Positions 7,170 to 12,875 of a stretch of 15,099 bases of DNA are shown piece by piece (position 1 is the first letter of the stretch; each line of letters begins with the position of its first letter). The notes below the pieces were generated by a model that ran no database searches, was not told where the DNA came from, and saw only the letters and a list, made by a program, of their open reading frames with translations. A program made the translations under genes and the position numbers. The DNA is taken from positions 11,374 to 26,472 of the forward strand of contig DAHG01000007.1 in NCBI GenBank assembly GCA_002495885.1, read 5' to 3'. Origin of the DNA: Methanocellaceae archaeon UBA148. GTDB taxonomy: Archaea; Halobacteriota; UBA148.

Positions 7170-7341
7170 CCGTTGATTTTTGCCAAGGTATATTAAGAGA
7201 AGGAATACTAGGTAGGCGAGGAACAAAAGTCGTAAGTTGAATATTAAAAATATTTCACACCTCCTCATGAAAAATTATATCAAAAGCCATATATATATAT
7301 AAGCTTAAAAACACATATATTACTTTAAAAATTTTAGTTTG

Positions 7342-7503
7342 ATGAGAGCCATGCGAGAAGGGAATCTATTCATTGTGGACAACAGTGATGATAACTGGAA
7401 AGTGAGAAATTATTTAATGGAATGGTGTGAAATCTCAAAATGTTTTGATATTGCTACTGGATTTTTTGAAATTGGTGGCCTTCTCGGATTAGAAGAAAAA
7501 TAG
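7342..7503 (+). pseudogene. N-terminal stub of a PLD/SNF2-type helicase (53 codons)
   Basis: From ATG 7342 the frame reads 53 codons, including LFIVDNSDDNWKVRNYL and FDIATGFFEIGGLLGLEEK. This matches the N-terminus of large helicases with a phospholipase-D-like first domain, where FDIATGYFEIGALL is a signature. Such helicases occur in defence loci. Full-length proteins run to about 1,000 residues or more. Here the frame stops at TAG 7501-7503 exactly where Trp of a K-W-Q motif is expected; one G-to-A change explains it, and TGA follows four codons later. Transposase fragments follow at once, so the rest has been lost. The start has no clear ribosome-binding site. Confidence 0.7.
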
Positions 7504-7504
7504 C

Positions 7505-7763
7505 AGGGATTTTGAGATAGAATTACCAATACAACGAAACACCGACTCGTGGAAGTCTCTATATAAGAAAAGAGGAGCAGTTGAAAGGGGTTATATCCAG
7601 GCTAAAAGAGGAGTTGAGCTTAAAGTCCGTGAAGGTTCGCACATTGGATAGGGTAAGAGTTCACGTCGCCTTCTCGCTGATAGCGATGTTGGCTGTTGCA
7701 TTAGTTGCTGTTAAGTCAGGAAACGGGAATCAATCGGCGAGTGTAAATTCATTTAGGTTCTAA
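7505..7763 (+). pseudogene. C-terminal fragment of a DDE transposase, frameshifted
   Basis: Two frames together read as the end of one transposase. The first gives DSWKSLYKKRGAVER and the second gives VISRLKEELSLKSVKVRTLD, then RVRVHVAFSLIAMLAVALVA up to NSFRF. The switch falls at the GGGG run 7587-7590; one extra G accounts for it. The Glu in AVER is the last acidic residue of the DDE triad, and the long hydrophobic helix is typical of the C-terminus of IS4/IS5-like archaeal transposases. The N-terminal two thirds is missing. The fragment joins the helicase stub directly, so an insertion followed by deletion is likely. A programmed frameshift is possible but moot in a fragment. Confidence 0.75.
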
Positions 7764-7784
7764 GGCGTTGCCTCTAAGTAATAG

Positions 7785-8144
7785 GTTTCCGCAGATAAAG
7801 CCTATTCAAGCCGAAAGAATTATGAGACCATTGAAGCGTTGGGTGGAGACGGTTACATACCATTCAGGAAAAATGCGACAAGCAGAGCAGGACGAAGCCG
7901 AATTTGGAAAAAGATGTTTCACTACTTCCAACTCAACCAAGAGGAGTTTTACCAACACTACCACAAGAGAAGCAATGCGGAAACCACCTTCTACATGCTG
8001 AAAACCAAGTTCGGCGATAAGCTGAAGTCAAAGAGCTTTATCGCTCAGAAAAACGAGTTGCTGTGCAAAGCTATCGCTCACAACATTGTGATGTTGATAC
8101 ATGAAACGCATGAGTTAGGGATTAACCCTAACTTTAATTTTTAG
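7785..8144 (+). pseudogene. C-terminal fragment of a second DDE transposase (about 119 codons)
   Basis: The frame opens at 7785 after a stop and reads VSADKAYSSRKNYETIEALG, then GYIPFRKN, RSNAETTFYMLKTKFGD, KSKSF, and HNIVMLIHETHE to TAG 8142-8144. DKAYSSR contains the second DDE aspartate, NAE the final glutamate, and the KTKFGDKLKSKS and AHNI motifs are common in archaeal IS5-like transposases. It belongs to a different subfamily from the fragment just upstream (AVER versus NAE). Two insertion sequences were therefore nested or fused, with both 5' halves gone. It cannot transpose. No clear terminal inverted repeats are visible at either end. Confidence 0.8.
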
Positions 8145-8165
8145 CTTTAGAAGTCAACAGTAAAA

Positions 8166-8195
8166 GTTATATATAATAGACTACTAATAGACTAT
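8166..8195 (+). promoter_or_regulatory. TATA box and tandem 11-bp repeat of the protease operon
   Basis: TTATATATAA lies at about 8168-8177, 24-30 nt before ATG 8200, the right distance for a leaderless archaeal transcript. A tandem repeat TAATAGACTAC / TAATAGACTAT at 8174-8195 overlaps it. The repeat core ATAGAC is the complement of GTCTAT in the repeat before the NucS-like gene. Confidence 0.55.
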
Positions 8196-8199
8196 TGAA

Positions 8200-8361
8200 A
8201 TGATAAAGAATAAGACTAAGGGGGGGCTAATCTTAAAAGAAATTGAGTTTGATGATGTACACAAGCGGAAAGTAACTAAAAATAATTCAACAAGTGGGAA
8301 AGTTGCCCTTCCAAAAGAGTTAATTGGTAAAAAAGTTTATGTGGTTGTTACCGATGAATAG
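8200..8361 (+). CDS. DUF2080-like transposon-associated protein (53 aa)
   Basis: The frame starts at ATG 8200 and ends at TAG 8359-8361. It is a small product with the signature RKVTKN-x(5)-GKVALPKELIGKKVYVVVTDE at residues 23-53. DUF2080 proteins, described as transposon-encoded in archaea, share the K-x-V-T-K-N-G-N-S and LPK-x-W-x-GKKV-x-V core and probably form an AbrB/SpoVT-like swapped-hairpin DNA-binding fold. Here the usual GNSA part is altered to NSTSG and Trp is Leu. There is no ribosome-binding site, which fits a leaderless start. Its last 8 bp overlap the protease gene (ATGAATAG), so the two are translationally coupled. It may autoregulate the operon like an antitoxin; that is inference. 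Confidence 0.75.
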   Translation: MIKNKTKGGLILKEIEFDDVHKRKVTKNNSTSGKVALPKELIGKKVYVVVTDE

Positions 8362-9349
8362 AATTGATAAAATTAAAAGGGACTTTCGCAACAATTCAGA
8401 AATAATAACTATTTTTGAGAAGTTAGACGAGTTGAAAAGCAGAAACGACAATTTGCACGAAAAAGAACTAATTATCCGTAACACCCACGAGTTCTTTCAA
8501 AAGAGAATTGACGGAATTATCAATGAAATAGAAGAACTGAAAAAATCTGAATACGCATATGATGCAGTAGTTGAGAGTATATCTAGAGATATTATTTCAT
8601 TGGAAGAAATTTTGGATAGTGCTGAGAAGAAAGAATATGAGAGGGAGATATATCGACACTTTATAAAGGAACTACTAGAGCTATTGTGTGAAAGATCTTA
8701 TAGTCTAAATGCTGATTTGGACATAATAATTGCGCTATCATCAATTTTTCAAAGCCCAAGATGCTACATATATCCAAGTGATAATGAGTTGACATTCATT
8801 CTAATCATAAATGAAAAATATAATATCCTGACGAAAGATTTTGCTGGTTTAATCGCACACGAAACAGCTCATGTGAATCAAATAGTTCAAGATTATGCAA
8901 TCTCAATGAATCAATTAAGGAAAAAAATAGGAGAATCCTTAGCGGATCTTCTTGCATTTACCCTAGTTGGACCTTTATACATACACTCATCAACATATTG
9001 GATTTCTAACGTTATTGGCATTGAGGAGGCATTACGCTCAAAGGATTGGCATCCTAGTTGGATTACTAGAGTTAATGTCCTTGGTAAACTGAGCGACAAA
9101 ATATGGGCAAGCGCTTTTATCCTAGAGAAGATAGAAGAATATATAACGAAGTGGATAGCATATATAGATGAACTTAACATACAAGAGCAAATGCTTCTAT
9201 CTAAGTGTATTAGAGATGGAGGGGATAAAATAAAAATTTTTAATAGCTTCAAAATTGATGAGATTGCCATAGAGAAACTTAAATTTCTGAAAAATAAAGA
9301 TATAAATGGATTGGATACGATTATCCAATTAAATAACGTAACGATATAG
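8354..9349 (+). CDS. HEXXH zinc metallopeptidase-like protein (331 aa)
   Basis: I place the start at ATG 8354, inside the end of the previous gene, rather than at an in-frame start 30 bp upstream, because the ATGAATAG overlap is a classic coupling junction. Residues 1-100 are charged and probably coiled coil. The catalytic core is AHETAHV with H169-E170-x-x-H173 (two zinc ligands and the general base). E194 in GESLADLLA is the likely third ligand, and WHPSWITRV (H233, P234, R239) is the conserved element seen after such sites. No signal peptide or membrane segment is visible, so it acts in the cytoplasm. I cannot name the family. Its substrate could be the protein encoded next. Confidence 0.78.
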   Translation: MNRIDKIKRDFRNNSEIITIFEKLDELKSRNDNLHEKELIIRNTHEFFQKRIDGIINEIEELKKSEYAYDAVVESISRDIISLEEILDSAEKKEYEREIYRHFIKELLELLCERSYSLNADLDIIIALSSIFQSPRCYIYPSDNELTFILIINEKYNILTKDFAGLIAHETAHVNQIVQDYAISMNQLRKKIGESLADLLAFTLVGPLYIHSSTYWISNVIGIEEALRSKDWHPSWITRVNVLGKLSDKIWASAFILEKIEEYITKWIAYIDELNIQEQMLLSKCIRDGGDKIKIFNSFKIDEIAIEKLKFLKNKDINGLDTIIQLNNVTI

Positions 9350-9360
9350 GTGATAAAACG

Positions 9361-10359
9361 ATGTCTACACTTTATAGGGCTACGGAGGCAAGGAAAATGT
9401 TAAATTACTATGAAACTGCCAAAGAATCCCTATTTGATGCCATTAAAGAAGAACAGATCTCGAAAGACACTAAAAGGAAACTAGAAAGTTTAAAGGAGTT
9501 AGTACACTTTTGCGATAGAGATGAAGAAGATAGTGGATTGGTATATTTTGTAATTTCTAAGTTGATGGATAAAAAACCACCTCTATCAAAAGATATGACA
9601 AAAACATTGGAAATTTTGGAGAGTTGTAAGAGAGATATCGTTTCCTTTATAAGCGAAGAGTTTGGATTGGGAGTACCGATTTCTCCTTTAAGAAAAGACG
9701 AATTTGAAAAATACGTTTCAGATTTGCAGACTATAGTTGGTGAAGAAATAGAAGCTTCCAAAGAGCAAAGAAAAAAACTTACCCAAGATTTTGTATTCGA
9801 CCACCCTGGATTATACGTAGATTTTTTAACAGATCAATTACAAAATATGTTCGGTGAAAAAGGATTTAGTTACTCAAATGTTTTAAATTACGTTAATGAG
9901 TTAACTAATGATGAATGGTTAACCACGATAGGTGGTCCCCAAGGGGCTTATAGATATTGTTTTCCAAATGCAAAGAAAGTTAAGGAACCATCTAAGTACT
10001 ATGGTCGCCCTTTTGCAATAGAAGGTGTTATCAAGAGAGAAGTTACCAGTTCATTTGATTTGACGATGGCTAACAAGTTCCAAGATATATATCTGGTTAA
10101 TGTTGCTGAAAACCCTGGTAATTTTCTTCTAGTGGTTAATTATGGTGCACTTGGACCAAGTAAAGCTATCACTATAAAATCATATGGAGACTTGGAGCCC
10201 TTTGACTATTTAGTAAGTGAAAAACGGATATTTCCAGTCGATACAGAAAAAACCGAGTTAGAAAGGCACGATGTGTTATTAGCAAAAAAAGTTGCAGAAA
10301 TAGTAGACGGTAAAGAGAAGGAAATGTGGACAGATCCTCGAGGAGCACTTCTAGAATAA
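9361..10359 (+). CDS. Unrecognised protein with probable winged helix (332 aa)
   Basis: ATG 9361 lies 11 bp after the protease stop, with GGTGAT at 9350-9355 as ribosome-binding site, so it belongs to the same operon. Residues 1-145 are helical and highly charged. Residues about 150-202 fit a winged helix: LYVDFLTDQLQNMFGEKG, then FSYSNVLNYVNELT as recognition helix, then strands around WLTTIGG and AYRYCF. Residues about 215-300 look like a mixed alpha/beta domain (AIEGVIKREV, DIYLVNV, FLLVVNYG). I recognise no family. A DNA-binding target or regulator controlled by the neighbouring peptidase, as in ImmA/ImmR-type pairs, is a plausible inference. It converges with the clamp gene at a 5-bp gap. 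Confidence 0.65.
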   Translation: MSTLYRATEARKMLNYYETAKESLFDAIKEEQISKDTKRKLESLKELVHFCDRDEEDSGLVYFVISKLMDKKPPLSKDMTKTLEILESCKRDIVSFISEEFGLGVPISPLRKDEFEKYVSDLQTIVGEEIEASKEQRKKLTQDFVFDHPGLYVDFLTDQLQNMFGEKGFSYSNVLNYVNELTNDEWLTTIGGPQGAYRYCFPNAKKVKEPSKYYGRPFAIEGVIKREVTSSFDLTMANKFQDIYLVNVAENPGNFLLVVNYGALGPSKAITIKSYGDLEPFDYLVSEKRIFPVDTEKTELERHDVLLAKKVAEIVDGKEKEMWTDPRGALLE

Positions 10360-10364
10360 TTTGA

Positions 10365-11189
10365 CTATACAAGCGGCGTAACAAAGTAGTTTAAAATTCC
10401 GCCCTCGATTTTGTATGAAAATTTGATTTGACCTTTATTTATAACGTAAATTTTTAGTCCAGTTACACAGGCAAGTTCACATACACTTGATACTACGCCT
10501 AGCGAAGCATTAAGCAAAGCAGATTTTGCAGAGCCTTTAGAAGATCCTCCAATATTCATGGTGCCAGGATTATTATATTCAGCGCTCTCAAATGTGATGC
10601 CATTGCCATTAATAAAAACATCTAGCGATTCGATATCCTTAGAACTAGCGAAAACAAATCCTAGGCGTTTTGGATCAATGCTAATATCACAAGATGGAAC
10701 ATTACTGAAATCAGGGAGGAGAGGGAGGGCTATCATTCCAGTTGGTACTAATCGCAATTGCCTTCTTATTATGTATTTCTTCTCATCGCAAATAGTTAGG
10801 TCTATGGCTTTACTGGAGAAAACCATCGCGGTTTTAACTCCTTCAGGGTCAGAAATGTATGTGGAGAGAGACAGCCCAAGATATTGGCGTAGTTTCTCGG
10901 AAATGATGGGAATTGTATATTTAGTTGAGATATTATAATCTGAGAAGGCATCCATATCTAACGTCAAATCGCAAGCAATCGTGCTAGACTTGTCAACTCC
11001 AATGATCTCAAAAGAGTTTTCTTTTGCTAACACAGTAATCTCATCGAATGCATTTGGAAATGCATTTTTTATAAACCTTACAATGTCCAACTTTGATATC
11101 TCTAACGAGTCCACGTTCAAATAATAGTTTTTTATATTAAAGAGCTTTTCGTTGGTTACAGTACTTCCGAAAGTTGACGGCACCGTCAA
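10365..11189 (-). CDS. Divergent PCNA-like sliding-clamp protein (274 aa)
   Basis: The order and spacing of elements match PCNA. Helix DIVRFIKNAF and strand EITVLAKENSFEIIGVDKSS (35-69) correspond to the 'I-x-A-M-D-x-S' region. CDLTLDMDAFSDYNI (73-87) matches the 'L-x-L-x-x-x-x-F-x-x-Y' strand. RRQLRLVPTGMIALPLLPDF (142-161) is the connecting loop. CDISIDPKRLGFVFASSKDI opens the second domain, and IKFSYKIEGGILNYFVTPLV (255-274) matches the canonical 'P-L-x-x-x-Y-x-I...Y-x-L-A-P' end. Canonical clamps are about 245-250 residues; this has an N-terminal extension of about 28. The frame has no ATG: TTG 11189 follows TAG directly, and TTG or GTG codons near residues 23-26 are alternatives. Divergence suggests a viral or defence-associated paralogue, not the housekeeping clamp. 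Confidence 0.68.
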   Translation of the reverse strand: MTVPSTFGSTVTNEKLFNIKNYYLNVDSLEISKLDIVRFIKNAFPNAFDEITVLAKENSFEIIGVDKSSTIACDLTLDMDAFSDYNISTKYTIPIISEKLRQYLGLSLSTYISDPEGVKTAMVFSSKAIDLTICDEKKYIIRRQLRLVPTGMIALPLLPDFSNVPSCDISIDPKRLGFVFASSKDIESLDVFINGNGITFESAEYNNPGTMNIGGSSKGSAKSALLNASLGVVSSVCELACVTGLKIYVINKGQIKFSYKIEGGILNYFVTPLV

Positions 11190-11190
11190 C
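11173..11190. promoter_or_regulatory. Perfect 8-bp inverted repeat over the clamp gene start
   Basis: GTTGACGG and CCGTCAAC are exact reverse complements around a CA centre. The element covers the first codons of the longest clamp frame. It could be an operator or the end of an inserted element. If the true start is downstream, it is upstream regulatory DNA. Confidence 0.5.
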
Positions 11191-11351
11191 TAAATTTTGG
11201 GGTTTAAGTTTAAAGTAGGGTATCATCAGTACTTCTAAAGGTCAAATACTACCAAGCAAGTTGATGATTGGATGTTTCGAGCTGATCGCCCCCTTGTTCG
11301 AACTCTCAATCGCTAACGCTCCGTTCGGGGCACATAACATCGGATAAATAG

Positions 11352-11508
11352 ATTCCAAAACCGATTAATTCGCTTTGAGTTTCGCTTTGTTACGTCTTTG
11401 AATGTAAAGTAAGAAACTTACATCAAAGGTAAGAAACTAGCAGAATTATCTTTGTTTAACTGGAAACAATACTTTGGCAATGCATATTTAAGGGGTTGAG
11501 GATAATAG
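11352..11508 (+). repeat. Dispersed repeat, copy 2 (157 bp)
   Basis: This aligns without gaps to copy 3 at about 87% identity by my count (21 differences in 157). The perfect palindrome GTAAGAAACTTAC is at 11409-11421, followed by a further half-site GTAAGAAA at 11429-11436. CTTTGA-a-TGTAA and TTACA-TCAAAG at 11396-11428 can form a larger hairpin. The TATA-like end (GCATATTTAAG) is about 100 nt before the broken R-M gene at 11588. The block upstream to 11190 holds no gene. Confidence 0.9.
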
Positions 11509-11587
11509 ATAAAACATAGAATATTAAAGAGAAGAATATCCACGAAAGTTTTGTAAAACCCGCTGAAAAAATTAGGGAGGTTGTAAA

Positions 11588-11835
11588 ATGTTCATTGAGG
11601 ACATTATAGTACATGAGTCACCTTTGATTGCCAATCAAATGATTGCAGCGGCAAATTGGGCTAACAGCGAGTCAGACTTACAAATCGAAATTGAAAAACT
11701 TCTAAGAGCCTTTCAAAACTTGAATATGAGGTGGACAAAACTGTAGCAAGACTATGGAACATTAATGATGAAGAATTGAAAGCTATTAGAGATTCTCTCA
11801 AAGAGATGATTAGGCCTAAACGAAGAGGAGATTAA
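11588..11835 (+). pseudogene. Internally deleted restriction-modification gene remnant
   Basis: ATG 11588 has a strong ribosome-binding site (GGGAGGT at 11575-11581). The first frame reads EDIIVHESPLIANQMIAAAN and SDLQIEIEKLLRAF, resembling the N-terminus of large type IIG/Eco57I-like methyltransferase-nucleases, and stops at TAG 11744-11746. A second frame from about 11719 reads LEYEVDKTVARLWNINDEEL and KAIRDSLKEM to TAA 11833-11835, which resembles the C-terminal end of the same class ('E-[IV]-D-x-x-V-x-x-L-[YW]-x-[IL]-x-[DE]-EE'). The two pieces join near 11715-11725. The middle, normally hundreds of residues, is missing, so an internal deletion with loss of frame is the simplest reading. 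A small intact gene with a frameshift is possible. Confidence 0.55.
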
Positions 11836-11840
11836 AATCG

Positions 11841-12428
11841 TTGAGAAATTTAATGAAAATTAAAACGCCAACCTCAAATTTAGTAAAAGAGTATAATAAA
11901 AAATTTGAGAGTGATGAAAGATATTATAGGGCAGATCAAGCGATTATAAAATTATTTGATAAATTTAGGGAAAATAAGGATATTATAAATATCCTGTTAA
12001 AAGTATCAGTTATCAATGATTTATACAGTACAAACATTTTTGCTACTTTTGAGATGGCTAAGCATATTCACTCCCTAGATATCGATTCTGCCTTAGAAAA
12101 GGGAGATCTAGAAATAGTGAACAAAATAGCAAAAGTAAAACTGTCAGACAAAGAAAAGAATTTTTACTCTTTTGCTACAAAATATTGTAACTGGCATAAT
12201 AGATCTAACTATCCCATATATGATGGTTTTGTGGATAAAATTCTAAAGGAGTATAGGAACCAAACTCATTTTTTTGATTTCAATAATGCTGATTTACGGG
12301 ATTATACTAAGTTTTTAGAAATCCTTGAAAAATTTAGGAGTTTTTTTAAGTTAGATGATTTTGATTTTAAAGAAATAGATAAATTCCTTTGGATGCACGG
12401 TAAAGAGACGTTTAAAAAAATAAAATGA
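11841..12428 (+). CDS. Unrecognised protein of defence-island type (195 aa)
   Basis: I prefer TTG 11841 as start because GAGGAG at 11825-11830, in the tail of the broken R-M gene, is 10 nt upstream; ATG 11853 is the alternative. The protein is mostly helical. Its best marker is FYSFATKYCNWHNRSNYPIY followed by DGFVDKIL (about residues 110-138), a pattern I associate with uncharacterised proteins near restriction genes. The helical N-terminal half (LLKVSVINDLYSTNIFATFEMAKHI, then KVKLSDKEK) has the rhythm of HhH-GPD-type DNA glycosylases, but no G-x-G-x-x-x-A hairpin or catalytic Lys/Asp is certain. Position and coupling to an R-M remnant support a role linked to DNA modification. Function unknown. 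Confidence 0.6.
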   Translation: MRNLMKIKTPTSNLVKEYNKKFESDERYYRADQAIIKLFDKFRENKDIINILLKVSVINDLYSTNIFATFEMAKHIHSLDIDSALEKGDLEIVNKIAKVKLSDKEKNFYSFATKYCNWHNRSNYPIYDGFVDKILKEYRNQTHFFDFNNADLRDYTKFLEILEKFRSFFKLDDFDFKEIDKFLWMHGKETFKKIK

Positions 12429-12494
12429 CCTACAGATTTCCCCAAACTCTCTAAAAAGATTCTTACTACTGTCCCACTATCCAATCATCTCCTC

Positions 12495-12651
12495 ATTCCA
12501 AAATCGATTAATTCACTTTAAGTTTTGCTATGTTACGTCTTTGGATATAAAGTAAGAAACTTACTATAAGAGTAAGAAATGGACAGAATTATCTTGGTTT
12601 AACCAGAAACAACATTTTGGCAATGCATATTTAAGGGGTTGAGGATAATAG
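12495..12651 (+). repeat. Dispersed repeat, copy 3 (157 bp)
   Basis: Same landmarks as copy 2: ATTCCAAAA-CGATTAATTC start, GTAAGAAACTTAC palindrome at 12552-12564 with a further GTAAGAAA at 12571-12578, and TTGGCAATGCATATTTAAGG near the end. The outer hairpin arms seen in copy 2 are not kept, whereas the palindrome and TATA-like end are. That points to the palindrome and TATA region as the selected parts. It leads into the membrane microprotein at 12678. Just upstream, 12459-12490 resembles 6989-7015 (both begin ATTCTTACTA and continue to CCAATCATC). Confidence 0.9.
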
Positions 12652-12677
12652 TGGACATGGAAGGAGGGTTGAGCGAG

Positions 12678-12833
12678 ATGTTACCACTAGAATTATTATC
12701 GCACCATCCCCAAGCGGTGATCCAGATGATCATCGGCATCATTCTCATCACAGTCGGAGCATCCATAGCCAAATGGATGGTAAGAATCCTCGGGGCGATA
12801 CTGATCATCCTCGGAGCAATAGCACTGATCTGA
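12678..12833 (+). CDS. Two-helix membrane microprotein (51 aa)
   Basis: I choose ATG 12678 because AAGGAGGG at 12661-12668 is an excellent ribosome-binding site 9 nt upstream; starts further upstream fall inside the repeat. The product has two hydrophobic segments, about residues 13-31 (AVIQMIIGIILITVGASIA) and 34-51 (MVRILGAILIILGAIALI), separated by a KW turn. Both are rich in Gly/Ala-x(3)-type small-residue spacing, which favours helix packing. It should sit in the cytoplasmic membrane as a hairpin. The codons are more G+C-rich than those of its neighbours. A holin-like or toxin-like peptide is conceivable, but nothing in the sequence proves it. Confidence 0.7.
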   Translation: MLPLELLSHHPQAVIQMIIGIILITVGASIAKWMVRILGAILIILGAIALI

Positions 12834-12857
12834 GGCAGAGCACCGTTACTTTCTAAA

Positions 12858-12875
12858 AACCGCTAGATGGCGGTG
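12858..12875 (+). terminator. Short GC stem after the microprotein gene
   Basis: ACCGC and GCGGT pair around a short loop (TAGATG) and are followed by GTTTT. It lies about 25 bp after the stop codon, where a transcript end would be expected. The stem is only 5 bp. Confidence 0.35.

Larger units (their letters stand above)
6652..7341. other. 690-bp region between HNH gene and helicase stub
   Basis: There is no intact gene. It holds the HNH promoter on the minus strand, G-runs at 6904-6950, a gene-tail remnant ending at 7169, a strong but orphan ribosome-binding site on the minus strand near 7260-7266 (AGGAGGTG, followed by GTG and a stop four codons later), and an alternating AT tract near 7286-7301. 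It looks like decayed sequence around former genes. Confidence 0.45.

Noticed and set aside
7056..7268. 70-codon hydrophobic frame on the minus strand
   Set aside because: Its start codon lies before the ribosome-binding site rather than after it, and the hydrophobic content comes from AT-rich DNA. The + frame in the same place reads more like protein.
8324..8353. Longer N-terminus of the metallopeptidase
   Set aside because: The extra ten codons lie within the DUF2080-like gene in another frame; the ATGAATAG overlap at 8354 is the better start.
11270..11325. tRNA-like 3' half (GTTCGAAC in a GCCCCC...GGGGC frame)
   Set aside because: The bases flanking GTTCGAAC do not pair as a T-stem, no D- or anticodon arm can be drawn, and GTTCGAAC is just a palindrome. 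An attachment site in a tRNA is therefore not supported.
12639..12677. Upstream TTG/ATG starts for the membrane microprotein
   Set aside because: TTG 12639 is part of the repeat, and ATG 12657 has no ribosome-binding site; ATG 12678 has AAGGAGGG at ideal distance.
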